The notes: generated from the sequence alone by a model not told the origin. DNA of 64,000 bases from Citrus sinensis (GCF_022201045.2 NC_068556.1:24285501-24349500); one strand, 5' to 3'. Shown: positions 24,137 through 37,460, numbered from the stretch's first letter. Program-made: numbers and translations.

Positions 24137-27100
24137 TTAGATACTGAATTGAAGAGGTTGGACAACCAATTCAGCATCATCCTTCTGAGGTTCTCTTTTC
24201 TTTATAATAGAGAATGGTCTCAGAATGCATCTTGATAAGCGGCTTAGTGGGTCCTGCAGACCTTCCATCTGATAGTGTCCAAACCGCCAATCTCGTTGGA
24301 TATAAGGCCGTTGAGTTGGTTCATCAAGGCCTCCTGTCAAAAGAAGGAAATGAATGTTATTGCATACCTTACTTAGAGGGATCTCAATAAAAATAATTAA
24401 AAAAATGAATTACAACTACCACCATTGACAAGGAATATGATTCAGATACATGTATGATACTTATGCTCCACATGACTAGTTTGGCCTACACAAATTTATA
24501 TTGTTTTTCCAAGCTCTTCATACTACTAGTACTTCTTAGTCAGGGGAAAATCTGAAATCTAGTTGGCCTGTTAACAAAGCAAAGATTAAGAATACAGGAG
24601 TACAATTAAACAAGCAAGAGTCTTGGATGCAAGTGATTGATAATGAATAACAAGAGTAAATTCCAAGAAGATGAAATGAGTTCATTTACCTGCATACATC
24701 AATCCATGTTTATTAACTGCCCGATAGAATGGTCGTGTCTTTTTTTGTTTAGCAGCTAATTGAAGTTCACTCCATGCACGTGCTCGGTCTTCACGTGTGA
24801 CTTTACCAGTAGTGACTACCTGAAATCAAGATTTGATCTAAACCATTGATAAACACCACAAGAGTTTCCAGAAGGACCAAGATAGTCAATGCAAAACAAA
24901 AATGAACTGTTACCTTGGTAAATAGATGGTACGAAGGACGAGGAATGCGGGCAAGATTGTTTGCCCGGTCCACTGCAACGAGTCCAAACTTGGGACCATA
25001 CCCATCAGCCCATTCCCAATTGTCAGAAATAGTCCAAAAAAGATAACCAATCACAGGGACACCCTGTAAATCAACAATGATAAGGTCTAACATATGACGA
25101 TTATATAATCAATTAACCAAATTTCAATGAGTGAAAAGCTAAGAGACAAAACTGTAATCATGGCAGCATAAACAGCAAGCAAATGTTCTATAAGATATGG
25201 TCGACGAATCAGATCTGTCTCATCAGAAACCCCATTTTCTGTTATGATGAAGGGTAAGTTCAAATGCTTGTATCTTTCATGGAACTGGTGCAGCACACGG
25301 AACAGACCATCAGGATATACACCACGTCCAGATTCACTGTACTCATCAGTCTCTACTAGCTTCAAGCCAGGACCAGAGACCACTTCCTGCACAGAGAAAT
25401 ATTGATTGGTAAGACCGGGTTGTTTACAATCTTACTGAATAAAGAGGCTAAAAAAGCACCTGTCCGTAGTAGTTAATGCCCATAAAATCCAGCCTGTCAG
25501 AGATACTATCCACATATGGAAAGGTGGTAAGGGTATTAGCCAATGTAACCGCAGTAACATCAAAGAGACCATATGGTCGCATAAATGATACATGGTGTGC
25601 TACCCCAACCTTCGACTTTGTTGATGTGCTGCTGAAAGTAAAAGAAAAAGTAATGGTAAAATTGATATGATGGAAAAGCAATAGAAACTTAGTGGATGCA
25701 TTAAAGTAACTCGCTTATCAAGCAATTATGGAGATGTAAGAAAAATGTAAGTTGTGAGAAGAGATACAATGCTCAGAATTTAGAAAAGAATATACACAGA
25801 GACAAATGTGATGACGAAAATATTTCAGTAAACAGCCTCAGTTACTTTGAATTAAAGGAATTTTCAGTTATGTTGATTTGAGATGGATAAGTCATTTGTC
25901 CACAAAATGTATAACTTATACAGGAAACACAAGAATCATAAAATAAATTTGTGTGTTTGTGCTAACTACTCAGTGTTCCAACTTGCCATCTATCAAGAAA
26001 AATTCAGTGCAGGATTCTTTTCTGAAGCTTATAAGGGGAAGAAAAACCTTTTTGCATGAATATAATCATAGGCCTTTGAGTGTGCAATGGCCATCCAATG
26101 CATGGCTTGATTGAAAACACCAGTAGGTAAGGCAGAAGTGGCAACTTCCAGCATATCAGGATTACCACCAGGCCAAGTCCCCGCACAGTAAGTGAGCATA
26201 CAAAAGACATGCGGCTCATTAAATGTTACCCAATAATCTACGATATCTGATACACTGTCGACAACAAGCCTGCAGAAAAGCAGAACATGTAAGACTTGCA
26301 AGGCTGATAAGAAAAATACTAGTCATTCCCTAAAGCAAGAAACCACGTGCATACATCGGAATTGATTGCCATTGCCAAATCAATTACTAGAAATCATTTT
26401 CCTTAAGGGTACATTTCACTTAATTTTGATTTACGAATAACTATAAATTTGTGTTACTATCATTTTGTTCCTGAAAGGTGGATAAAAAACAGAGCAGCCA
26501 CTGATACAACCTACATCATTTCAGAAAATTGATGGTAACTTGAACAGCTGGAAAAATCCATGAAATAGTCAACAGTTAAAGCAAAACTAACCTGGTAAAA
26601 TCCATGAAATAGTCAATAGTTTTTTCCAGCTTCCAACCGCCATACTCACCAGCCCATGCTGGCAATGAGTGATGGAACAGGGTCAGCATCACTTTCATTC
26701 CATAGGAGCGAACCCTATTGATGATCCACTTATATCGCTCCAGTGCTGCAAAATTAACCTAGAAAGAAAGTCATGCAACATAGCTAAGCAAAGATACAGC
26801 TCAAAAAATGTCAAGAGTATGAAATTTGGGTGGATTTTCTAATGGTAAGTTAAACGTCAGAACTGTTTTAGGTCTCCAACCAGGGTTCAAAGATTCAATC
26901 AAATGCATTAGCTATATGAAAAATAAATAAGACTTACAGTTTCTTTAAGACCATTGACTGGCTCCGCAGGCATGATCCTTGACCAATCAATTCCCAGCCG
27001 AAAGACACTGACACCAGTGTCTTTTGCCAGCTTCAGTTCTATATCAGGATCAGACCAAAATCGTAGCCTTTCTTCCCTGCAACATATCAAGTTATTGAAT

Positions 27101-28586
27101 TGAGGAAAAAAGAGTGAGTTTTGAAAATGCAATGATTGAAAAAGAAATGATACTGGGCTAGACCTATGCTAGATACATTTCCTAATAAAAACAGTCTTCA
27201 AAGATTCAAGACATCAGATTATGTAATTAAGCTTACGGGTGAGGAACATTGTGCCATGCAGTTACTTTGTGATGGACTTCTTCATTTTCTGTTGGTACTT
27301 CATTTTCTCCCGATACTTCTTCTCCTTCATCTACTTCTATGTACTTTTGAAATCCCCTAATCATAGCTTCTATGCTTAACTTAACAGGCTTCCTTTTCTT
27401 CTTCGTCTTATTAACTTCATTACTCGGTAATGGAGCTTGCTGAGACCCACCATCACCAGCAGCTGCACCCATTAATGCATCTGCAGGTTCCAAAACCTCC
27501 TTATATGACTTCTTTCTTGGCTCGTCTTCTGCAAACTGAAGCCAAGCATCATTAAGTCTGTCCTCAACATGTGCTGGTGCCGTAGCCAATCCGAAGAAAA
27601 ACTCATCTTCCCCTTCCGCTGCGTCACAAAAGACAAGAAAAACAAAATTTTGATTAACAGAAACTGAAAATACTTAGCCACTTTCAAAACAAGAAGACAT
27701 GCAACATTCTGAGCACCCTACCACTGCCTGTTGAAAACCTCAAACTTTCCATTATACCCCAAGTTTTCTGTTGTTGACACATTAAGATAAGTGTTTTGAT
27801 TATTACATAATACGTAATAAGTTGTGGGATAAGAATGAAAATGCGGGGACAGCTTAAGTTTTTTCAATAGAGAGTCGGGTTGAGCACTGTAGACAGCATT
27901 GTAAAGTGATAATTAATTGTTTCCAAGTCTCAACCCATGCAGCACTAGTCAACAAATATCATGTATTAGTGATTATCAACTTTATTATGACATCATCGAT
28001 GATAGTTGCATTCCAACTATGAGAAAATGTTATACATGTAAAGTTTGGATGCAAATTCCACACTAGGCCCTAATATAAGTCCATGAGATGTTAAGACAAG
28101 TAATCACTTTACAAACAGTTTGAAAGGATCTCTCGTTTTAAGCAATAATAAAGCCAATAATTACTGATACATCACACATGGAAATTAATTGATTGATGCC
28201 TAAGGAAGTTTAAGCCTATAATGCTTAACCTAAAATTAATCAAGCTATTACGACATCGTTTAGCATCACTTATGGAAATTCATTGATTGGTGCCTGAGGA
28301 AGTTTAAGCCTATAATGCTTAATCTAAAATTAATCAAGCTATTACGACATCGTTTTGCAATATAAAGGTCCGAAGATAATACCAAAAATGCTAAAAAGGA
28401 GTTCATTCACTAACCTTCGACATTGAAGGAGGCCAGAATATCAGCAGACTCGTCAATTGGAGACCGCAACGGCAGGAGATTCTTTTTCCGATAACGCGAA
28501 AAAGAGAAGGCGTTCGCCGCCACAGTCACCGTCACTAAGATTCCGGCGAGCTGCGTCGCCGATACAAGCAGTGTTACTATTGTCAT
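24137..28586 (-). CDS. SFR2: SENSITIVE TO FREEZING 2: galactolipid galactosyltransferase (GH1 family)
   Basis: Ten exons with consistent phase: 28586-28415, 27618-27237, 27076-26938, 26758-26592, 26269-26048, 25631-25460, 25386-25153, 25063-24914, 24819-24690 and 24333-24137, giving 654 residues (622 in Arabidopsis, from memory). An N-terminal hydrophobic anchor (about residues 3-25) precedes basic RYRKK, as expected for the chloroplast outer envelope. The GH1 barrel has the acid/base glutamate in TFNEP (E305) and the nucleophile in ITENG (E468). ATAPAHVEDRLNDAWLQFAE and FWTISDNWEWADGYGPKFGL are SFR2 signatures. An acidic/basic insert lies at about residues 95-170, and a C-terminal extension has DWRFGHYQMEGLQDPLSRLS. 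The enzyme moves galactose between MGDG molecules, making oligogalactolipids and diacylglycerol, and protects membranes in freezing. The frame is intact. Confidence 0.96.
28172..28356. repeat. 94-bp tandem duplication in SFR2 intron 1
   Basis: Two head-to-tail copies, about 28172-28262 and 28266-28356, are offset by 94 bp. Shared blocks include GTTTAAGCCTATAATGCTTA and ATCAAGCTATTACGACATCG. A few substitutions separate them, so the duplication is recent but not new. It lies wholly in intron 1 (27619-28414) and does not touch the splice sites. Confidence 0.85.
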
Positions 28587-28711
28587 CTATCTCAATTTTC
28601 GATTTCATTCGAAGAAGAAGAAAAATACATCACGGTGTTTGGAACTAGATTGAGTTCCATACTGAGACAATGAAAGCTGAGTACAGTGACGGGGCGAACC
28701 TACTGGATCTC

Positions 28712-28766
28712 CACGTGGTAGGCGAAACATAGCAAGAATGTCTTTGTCTCGCGTGAGCTACACGTG
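28712..28766. promoter_or_regulatory. Two CACGTG G-boxes upstream of SFR2
   Basis: Palindromic CACGTG hexamers occur at 28712-28717 and 28761-28766, about 126 and 175 bp upstream of the SFR2 ATG. G-boxes are bound by bZIP and bHLH factors, including ABA- and light-responsive ones. Use of these sites is inferred from position. Confidence 0.45.
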
Positions 28767-31700
28767 TTTGTTGCTTTAACGGATCTTTGCCAATTGCCAT
28801 GGGGAATGATTGAATATTTGAATGAATGGCTAGAGTGCATCGTGCCAAACGGTCCCTTGCTTTAGCGCGTGAAAGATGGTGTTTGAAAGGGAAATGATCG
28901 TGTGGTCCTAGAATTATTAGGAACGGTGGTCCATCCAATCTAATGGCAGTGCTGTTGCGAGCTTTCCGCATATTTATGGCCGTTAGATTTTGGAGGGTGA
29001 AAAGGCACCGCTTCAACTCAAATACTTTGACAATTTTGTCGATTGTTATTAGCAGTAAATTTTTAAATAATTTTGAGAGGATTTTGAAGATTGTTAATTT
29101 ATTAATTAGAGGGATAAACTGAAATTAAGCATTTTTAACATGATAAATAGACATTAAGATAAGGAAAAAGAAATTTTCAAAATCTCACTCCTTCTCATGA
29201 GTTGTTATTTATTTTATTGGAAAATTATTCTCGATTGCATTTATTTTTTTTTTCCATTTTTTACAGTGGTTTTGTTTCTTCTTAGATCATACCTAAATAG
29301 TAAGAAATAGGTATTAGAAAAATGTAGATATAGAACACTAAAATTAAATAATTTCACCCATCCCTCGACGTGTTTGAGCACCTGCGTCTTAGCATAGTAT
29401 AGGTGGGTTTACTCCTCTCCACATCGCTTAAGTAGTTAGCAATGACAGAGTGATGAGTGTAATTCCTAGTTGTTTTGATGGTGATAGAATTAACCTTGGT
29501 TCTGTCTCTGCCGCTAACAAAGAATAAAAAAGGGGGGCAATTGCCAATAGTTGAAATGTTTACTCGACCTGAGAATTGTTAACTGTTTTTTTCAGATAAT
29601 TTGCTGTTACGAGCAGTTTTCTAAGATTCAATTGTAAAACTTGTTATGATGTATAACAAGCACGATATTTTATAGAGTAATGCTACGTATTCTAATATTT
29701 AAGAATTAATTTAAATTCATGACTGATGTGGCATTCATTTATTCGATAATAGTTAAGTAATTTTTTAAGTTATGAAATCGTTCGTCCAATAAATAAATAA
29801 CATATAGTATTAAAATTTAGGTTGGAATTCAAACGTTAGGATTTCTAACATTATTGTTTAATATTTACGATGTGAGTAGACTTTAAAGCTCTGAATCTAC
29901 TTCGTTCAATTGTAGACGTGAATGGCGGAATATAAATAGAGAAAAAGTTCTTGACATTGTTGATATGTTTATGTTGGAGCACGATTACCACAAATAAGCC
30001 TGCAAGTATTGAGGGGCGGCTCAAGTCAAAGTATATGATACTGAAGCCGATGATTAACTACATGCAGTTTGCTGTAACAATATAGTAATACAGTAGGGGT
30101 AAAATAAAGGGACTAGTGATAATGATTAAACTTTTGAGTATCATCTATAATTCAAAGCTACAGCTTGTAAAACTCCAGAACAAGCTTAAGCTTTACGTAC
30201 ATCAAATTAAATCTCCATTGCGGCCTAGCAGGTCGGTCTTTGGAAGAAGAAAGCAAATTAAAGAAAGTAGAAAGGGCTGTCACTTATGGAATAATTTGGA
30301 CAGTGTCATTACAGACACATTATAAACCAGAATAAGTAAATAATTACTTATCAGTCCATTCAGAAACGAGACAGAAAATTAATGGGGGAAAAGAAAGGGC
30401 TCGCGCTCCGCTTCACCTTCAATCGAAACCATAGCTGTGCAGCAGTTCTCTCACCTTCACTTTGCATTAGGCTTTTCTGCAAGATAACTAGCTTAGGACA
30501 AGCAAATTAAAGGATCACACCATGTGCATAACACTGCTTCATAAAGGGGGAAAAGAAAAACTTACTTAGTAATAATTAATACCTTATAGACATACACTCA
30601 CACTTAACATAGATTGATTTAGATTTCATGGTGGTGGCTTGATCCCCACATCCATTTCTATGAAAAAAGAACTTTTACTGTTCTTTATACGTATAGTAAT
30701 GTCTGCCCCCCAAAATAATAAAAACAAAAAAAAAACACACACAGAGACCACTACACCAATCATAGAATCACGTGAAAGAGGCCTACAAGACTTGATTGTG
30801 AACTATCCGATCAAGACGCCTATACTTCATACAGAGTTACCGGCATCGGCCGGCAGTCTTAAGTATCATTTTTCAAAAATATTCAACATCAGTATCCCTT
30901 GAGTGTTTATTTAACCATTTGAAAATAAAATTATATAAAGAACTTATTACCACTAATTCGTTTGCTTTACAAATTAAACAATGTAGATGTTATACAATTC
31001 ACATGCTCTCATTCGGCGGCAAAATTAGGTGATGAATTCATATATCATTACTAGGAGATTCACTTTTACAATATGCATATATGCTGTGATGTATAACAAT
31101 ATTGACACCCTAAACCTGTTGGTGCGAATAGTGAAGACTAAGCATTTGTAAGTATCACAATCTCGGAGATAACGTACTTTCTCTTCTCCATTATTTCATT
31201 TCACCATTTGATTTCTTTTTCAATATTTACTCTTCTATATTTATGATGTGCGTGCATAGGCTTTTCAGGCATTGTATCCACTATCGTTCATTTGTTATAT
31301 GGATGAAAGTTTGTAATAATCTTACAAGTTATTAAGTGCAGATATCTATACTTTTTAAAACGAAAATCTAAGATTAAAAGATAGTATACTTTAGTTACCA
31401 TTTAGCAATCTTAAATAGGTTTTCGCAATTAAAAAAATAAAAATAAAAATAAAAAGTGTATTTCGCTTTAAAATTATAGTTGAAATTATCAAAAAAAAAT
31501 TTATGACGGCCCACTTATAAATTCAAAAATTTAAAAAGGGTCACAAATCCAGCTGGGGGTGTCATCATATTTCATGGAGGCTGGAGACCTGTAGTTTGGA
31601 CCATGAAACCTGAATTACAATTATTCACACACTTGCAAGAATCTTTGCAGGTTTTGTAATTTGTATGTTTCTTGGCCCAAATGGGCCTGTCTTTGCTATT

Positions 31701-33952
31701 TTCAAAAACACCAAAAAGCAAAAATGGCTCCAATTTGGCGGCATCTGACATGTACATGATGAAATTAAAAAAAAAAAGAAAAAAAAAATTCAACATTTCT
31801 TCTTTTATCTCTACACGCAGAGTAGCTTTTTTGCTATTTGCTTCCCTGATTTGGTCACAAAATTGAAATTTTAAATTCAGGGTTGAAAATTTCAAACAAG
31901 CAATGCGAATTACGCAACTTCTCAGAGGGACACATGTTTCCCAAGTAGTGCATGTCTGTAGCCAAATTTGGTCCTTGTTACGGATTTTGAAGGCTCATTT
32001 GTCAGATCAGATTGCCCATTTTAGCAGAGGCCAAACAATTGGCCCCTGGCCCATGCCCATGCATATTGATGTACAATTGTTCTTGCTATTAATTATTTTG
32101 AGCAACGTTGTCCAACGTATAGAAATCCCATATAGGATGAGGGAAATTTTGTTAATTAAAACGAAAAAAAAAAAAAAGTTACACCTACTCGAGGGGACAA
32201 ATAAAATCTCTATTAATTCTTTTGCAAAGTGATACGAATCATTTTATTGACCAAGGTTGAACCAGTATTGGAATCTTTGTGACCTTCGAGTTAAAGCTTT
32301 CAATCAACATTGTATTGGGTCAAGTTTGACCAAAGCGTCTTGTGGTTGGATCACTTCGGATTACGTGAACTAAATTTCTAAAAGTGATATCGGTCACATG
32401 ACAAGTTCATAAAATTCTATTAAAGTGACGTGTCTACTTAAGTACAAGCTACATGTCTACATGCCTATTCTAATTAACTCTTTTGGGGAAAAAAAAAAAA
32501 AATCGCAGAGACCGTAATATTTTTATTGTTGTGGCCTTTATCAAATTACCCTTTAAGTCAAAACGGTAACTTAATCACATAAACTTGCTTAATTCTCTTG
32601 AAACCTTTTTATTCTAAATAAATAAAATAGATAGTGTTTACTGAACGAAACTTGAACTCGTCAGTAAGTATCCCCAACAATCATATTTAAACTTCAACAG
32701 ATAATAATTAACTTTGAACGTCTCTAAAAAAACTCTTCAAGTAAGATTTTATTACTTATTTAAAGAGCCACACAAACAGTTAAGACTTCAAAAGACACTC
32801 TAATTAAATTTTTTTTTTTAAAAAATAATTTTCTATCTTCAATTTTATAGAGTTACTTTCTCCCTCTTTAATTTATATTTTATTATTTTTTATTGAATAG
32901 AGAGAGAAAAGTACTTTAATTACCCTTATTTTTAAAAAAAATATTTATTTAATTAAAATAACATTAATTTATTTCTATTTGAAAAGACTTTTAGATAATA
33001 ATATATTTTTTATTATATTATTTTAAGTAAATAAATAATATTTTTAATTAAAAAATCTTTTAAAAACTATTTTAGATAATGATATTTTTTAATATTTAAT
33101 ATTTAATAATATTATAGATAATAATATTTTTTAAATAATATTTTAGATAATAATATTTTAAATAATAATAATATTTTAGATAATAATATTGTAGATAATA
33201 ATATTTTTTCATATTTAATATTTTTTAAATAATATTTTAGATAATAATATTTTCGATAAAAAATATTTTCATATCTAATATTTAATAATATTGTAGATAA
33301 TAATATTTTTTAAAAAAATATTTTTTATTTTTTTAAGTAAATAAATAATTATTTTAAGAGTGAAATTATTGGAGTTTTTTTTTAGAGATGTTCTTAATTC
33401 AAACTATTAGGCTTGTTACGAGGATGGGCATGTTTAAGAAAAGACAAAGCTTTAAGCATGGGCATGCTATGCTGCACATGTACACTAAGAGCCGCCTCGT
33501 GGGTGAAGTGGACAGGAAATAATGGGTTGGGGGAAGTCAATTAATGAGCTAGCTGGCTAGCAGCTGCAGTCTGTGTATGATTGATCCAGAAGAATTATGG
33601 ACAGGATCATGCAAATACTGGTGTTCGCAAAATGTCAAAGACTTGGCCAATAATCGCACAACCAGCTTCAACTTCAATGCCATTTGTTTTGCTACAGAAT
33701 TGTAGTCATTATTTAATGCACTACTGGAGAATGACTTATAGCAATGCCATTGTTTTTTAGAAGCACCTACATTTCCATTGAAGTTCCTAAGTTTTTCAAT
33801 TATGCTCTCGAGTTTCTCATTTTGACTTCTACTTATAATCATTATGATGTCGGTTGGTTGCATGGAACGAGTAGGGTGTCTTTCGTACGTCATAACTTAG
33901 GTTTTAAGTGTCTTTTTTTTTAAATATAATATACCGTTTTAAAACTTATACC
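28767..33952. other. Long gene-poor intergenic stretch
   Basis: No supported gene. A degenerate MITE-like segment starts at 29675 (GAGTAATGCTACGTATTC) and runs to about 29870; its start resembles the element at 53113. ORFs at 30116-30325, 30639-30902, 31572-32232 (both strands) and 33549-33893 (-) have no recognisable domain. An AT minisatellite is listed separately. Confidence 0.4.
32990..33350. repeat. AT-only minisatellite built on AGATAATAATATTTT
   Basis: Irregular tandem copies of a ~15-bp motif (AGATAATAATATTTT and AAATAATATTTT variants) fill this stretch with almost no G or C. Such sequence behaves as a matrix-attachment or replication-slippage region. No function can be assigned from sequence. 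Confidence 0.7.
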
Positions 33953-33962
33953 ATTTTATTCG

Positions 33963-34592
33963 TGGGTAATTTTTAAAAACCTCCCCTGAAATTTGGACTT
34001 GTTATAAGTAGATGGCGAGAATTGATTTATTTGTAAAAAACTCCCTACCGTCAGTTAATTTTAACATTGACCGTTAGTTGACTGTGCAAAGATAATATTA
34101 CCCTTAACAATAATTTGTAGACAGAAATAACTATAAAAAAATTAAAATTATTGGTTATTTTACCCTCTTTAAATTATTGATATTTTCTTAAAGTTCCTAC
34201 AAGAAAGATAAAATTTAAATTTTAAAAAATTCTCTTTAAATTATTGATATTTTCTTAAAGTTTCTACAAAAAAGATAAGATTAAAAACTTGAAAATAAAA
34301 TAGTTATAATCTTTACCTATGATATTGTAAATTTTTGGAATTGACAAGGATAAAATTGTCAAAAAATAGGGTTTGTGCTTTTCGCACCAACAATTTTAAT
34401 TTTTTTTTTAGTTATTTCCGTCTACAAATTGTTGTTGAGGGTAATATTGTCTTTGCACAGTCAACTAACGGTCAATGTTAAAGTTAACTGATGGTAGGAG
34501 GTTTTTTACAAATAAACAGATTCTCGCCATCTACTTGCACGCCATCTACTTGCAACAAGTCCAAACCTCAGGAGAGGTTTTTAAAAATTATC
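33963..34592 (+). mobile_element. Long-TIR Mutator-like MITE, copy 1
   Basis: Terminal arms of roughly 180-190 bp are inverted copies: GGGTAATTTTTAAAAACCTC at the left and its complement GAGGTTTTTAAAAATTA at the right, with GACCGTTAGTTGACTGT inside both. The element is flanked by a perfect 10-bp duplication, ATTTTATTCG (33953-33962 and 34593-34602). It has no ORF of note. The 9-11-bp duplication with long arms is the hallmark of Mutator-like elements. A second copy lies at 58034-58647 in the opposite orientation. The right arm has a small internal duplication (CGCCATCTACTTGCA twice near 34530). Confidence 0.85.
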
Positions 34593-34602
34593 ATTTTATT
34601 CG

Positions 34603-36460
34603 ATGATCAAACTGGAAATTTCGCTTCTTTTTTTGTGATTTTTTTAGTCTTAAAAAAAAATTTGTTTCTTTTAAGATTTTTTTTTATATTTTAGATTTGG
34701 ACACCATTTGTTTTACTTTTCTCATTTAAATTAGTAGAATTTTATTATAAAATAATATTTTTTATTTATTTATTTTGATAAATTTACGATATTTAAAATT
34801 ATTATATTATTCAACTTTGGACGTTTCGTCACAATATGTATAATATACAAAAATTTATAGGGTGAGTAACGAATAATTTAGGAGTATAATAAAGAGTTTA
34901 AAGTTTTTAACAAAGTATAAGGGGCGTTGTGTTAGACGATTAATGGGTTATAGTTATATAGTGAACGCTGCAAGCACTCGTGCATAATTAATTAGCTTTT
35001 AACTTGGAAAATTTATAGGCAGTACACGACATCTATGAATCTTTGCTGGCTCTTAAGAGGAGTCAAAGCATGTGGAATTTAAAACTCATGATACTCATGT
35101 GGTTAAAATACTACAAACAAAACGCAGGCCAAGGAATTGGGTAGTGAGATTTGCTCGTAATTATATTATTTTGACCAAATCCATCTTTGGAGACTGTGAT
35201 GTTAAATTAAAGGCCTCATCAGCCTCACTAGTCACAAGCACGCCCTTGAGGTTCCATTTTCCCACAAATCTCGACAAAATTGTTTTATTTAGTTCTTAGT
35301 TAATTAATTAAAAGCACAATTTTTATAAAATTTTAAAGTGCCCGTACTCTCAGTTTTAAGGTTCAGTGCAATTACCTAGATTCCCATTTCCCCATTTCGT
35401 TGTCCCAACTCCCGCTGTCCTGCATTGGATTTTGCATTTAGCTTATTGTGCCGGTATCTACACTTGCTTTGTATGAATGCAAAATGGCAATAAACAAAAA
35501 CTCCAAATTGATTCTCATTCAATTTAGTTGGCTTTGTAATTATTCTCCAATTTCCTTACAAATGTTTACTTTGCATGAACTGTTATGGAAGAAATTCTTG
35601 TACAATAAAATTATTGCTGCCTCGATAACTGTAACCAGCTTTCGCTACTCTAAGCTTGTATTGTAATTTAATCAACATATAGCCGACCTTAAATTGACAA
35701 AATTATCAATAAATTAATAATCGAGAGAAGTATTTAAGTATGTTATTTGTTTCATTAAAAATAAACCAATTCAAATTAGTTAAATTGTTGTGTAGTATTT
35801 GACTTCATACTTTTTTATTTGGATAAATAAATGAATATATATAATATAATTATTTAATGAGGATATTTTTTATTGGGGGGGGGGGGTGACAAAATGGATC
35901 CTAGATATAGTAAAAATGAGAAAAATGCTGAAATTGGGGTTCCTACAAGGGGTGTTTTCAGTTTCGTGGGGGTATTGGAACCACACGAGCACATCAGAAG
36001 ACGAACGGACCAAAACCTGCCGCGTGTGGAACAAGACTGGATATCATCTTAATCATCCAATTGTACGGACATTCCCGAAACTGTAACCTACAGTAAAAAT
36101 TTTCGGGCCGATGAAGAATTGTATGGTTTCTTTAAATGCCACTCTTTCACCTTCGGATAATAATATTTATGTCCATATAGTCAAATATTATTACATAAAC
36201 AGATCTAATTTATTAATATAAACTAAATTAATCCACTATTATCAGAAAATCTTCTTAAGCGATATTATATTACAATAATACAATTTACTAACAAAATCAT
36301 AAGTCTACAATCAATTTAAATTCATAAAAACATACATACATCGATTAAGTATACTTTATTGGTGTAACTCAGTTGGTTGTGAACGTATTTTACGCTTATA
36401 GTAACTTGAGTTTAAACAATAATAAAAAAATAAGAGTTGGTTCTTAACAAGTCAAGTTTT
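34603..36460. other. Intergenic, no gene seen; G12 homopolymer
   Basis: AT-rich with no supported gene. A run of 12 G at 35875-35886 is unusual in this composition. ORFs at 35072-35299, 35448-35666 and 35886-36086 show no domain. A short tRNA-related, SINE-like head (GTGTAACTCAGTTGGTTGTG) occurs at about 36362. Confidence 0.4.
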
Positions 36461-36469
36461 GTATCTCTA

Positions 36470-37460
36470 TTCATGTTCTCTCAACAGCTTTGGGAGTGGC
36501 TCACTTCTTTATTCAGAGTCATATTTCCCACGAATGGAGATCTTGTGAGTTTACGAAAGTTAATTCTTAATGATAGATGCTCTCATCACACGGCCTCCCT
36601 TTAGTGCATGACTTACTTCAACCTGCTTCATTATATGTGGAAAGCTCGAAACTTATTACGTTTTGAAAATCATGTACTTTCCTTGTCTCAACTAAAGGCC
36701 ATCATTTCTTCTCACATTATTTTACTAAACTCTTATTGTCTAGGACATGTAGCTACCTAGGTTCTAATTTATGATATATTGGGCATAAAGAAGCCGTTGT
36801 GATGTGCTCCGAATGTAGTTTTAGTTTTCTAGCATTCTCTTATAATTCCTTGGGTTAAAATTAATACAAATGGCCTTGGTAAAAGAAATCTCGGAGAGGC
36901 AGCTTGTGGTGCTGTTTTCAAGGGACTTAATGGAGCCTTTAAAGGTTGCTTTGCAATGCCTTTAGGTCTTCATTCTTCATTTTATGCTTAAATATTTCAT
37001 ATTATTGTGACTATTGAAGAAGCAGCTAATAGAGGGCAATATGTTTGGTTAGAGAGCAACCCTACTGCTGCACTGTCTTATCTTCAAAATCCTAAATTTG
37101 CTCCTCCATAGCGCATCCATAATAGATGGATTAATTGTTGTACCTTAATTAAAAATATAGTTTTCAGCAGCTCTCATATTTTTCGAGAAGGAGATTTTGT
37201 AGCAAATTGCTTGGCTAACCTGGGCTTCTCTTGTTCCATGTATACTTAATGGGATTATCCACCAATGGCTATGAGGAAAAAGTTATTTGATGATGTTTAG
37301 GGCTATTCTAAGTATCGTTTCATAACTTAACCTCTTGTACATGAGAATTTTATAACTCTTCTCTTTTTTATTAATTTATTTTCAAATTTATATATATATA
37401 AAAGTTTTCTATCTCTATTGAAACCTTATTTAAAAAAAGAAGAAGAAGAAGAAGAAAGAG
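36470..37460 (+). mobile_element. LINE 3' end with decayed RNase H-like domain and A-rich tail
   Basis: The plus strand reads MWKARNLLRFENHVLS near 36640, then NTNGLGKRNLGEAACGAVFK with FKGLNGAFKGCFAMPLG (from 36860), VTIEEAANRGQYVWLESNP (37000-37075) and HIFREGDFVANCLANLG (37165-37230). This is the order of a plant LINE RNase H (RVT_3) domain. In-frame stops occur (near 36990 and 37110). Downstream is an A-rich GAAGAAGAA tail at 37430-37457. It is 5'-truncated and inactive. Confidence 0.8.

Noticed and set aside
28645..29016. 123-codon minus-strand ORF upstream of SFR2
   Set aside because: It covers the SFR2 promoter region and G-boxes and has no domain.
31572..32232. Overlapping ORFs on both strands (107 and 109 codons)
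   Set aside because: Lys- and Phe-rich runs come from A/T homopolymers; no conserved motif.
33549..33893. 114-codon minus-strand ORF
   Set aside because: No domain, promoter or intron context that I can recognise, and it ends just before a MITE; too weak to call a gene.
36362..36450. Possible tRNA gene from the GTGTAACTCAGTTGGTTGTG stretch
   Set aside because: Only an A-box-like piece is present; there is no cloverleaf or good B box, so it is at most a SINE head.
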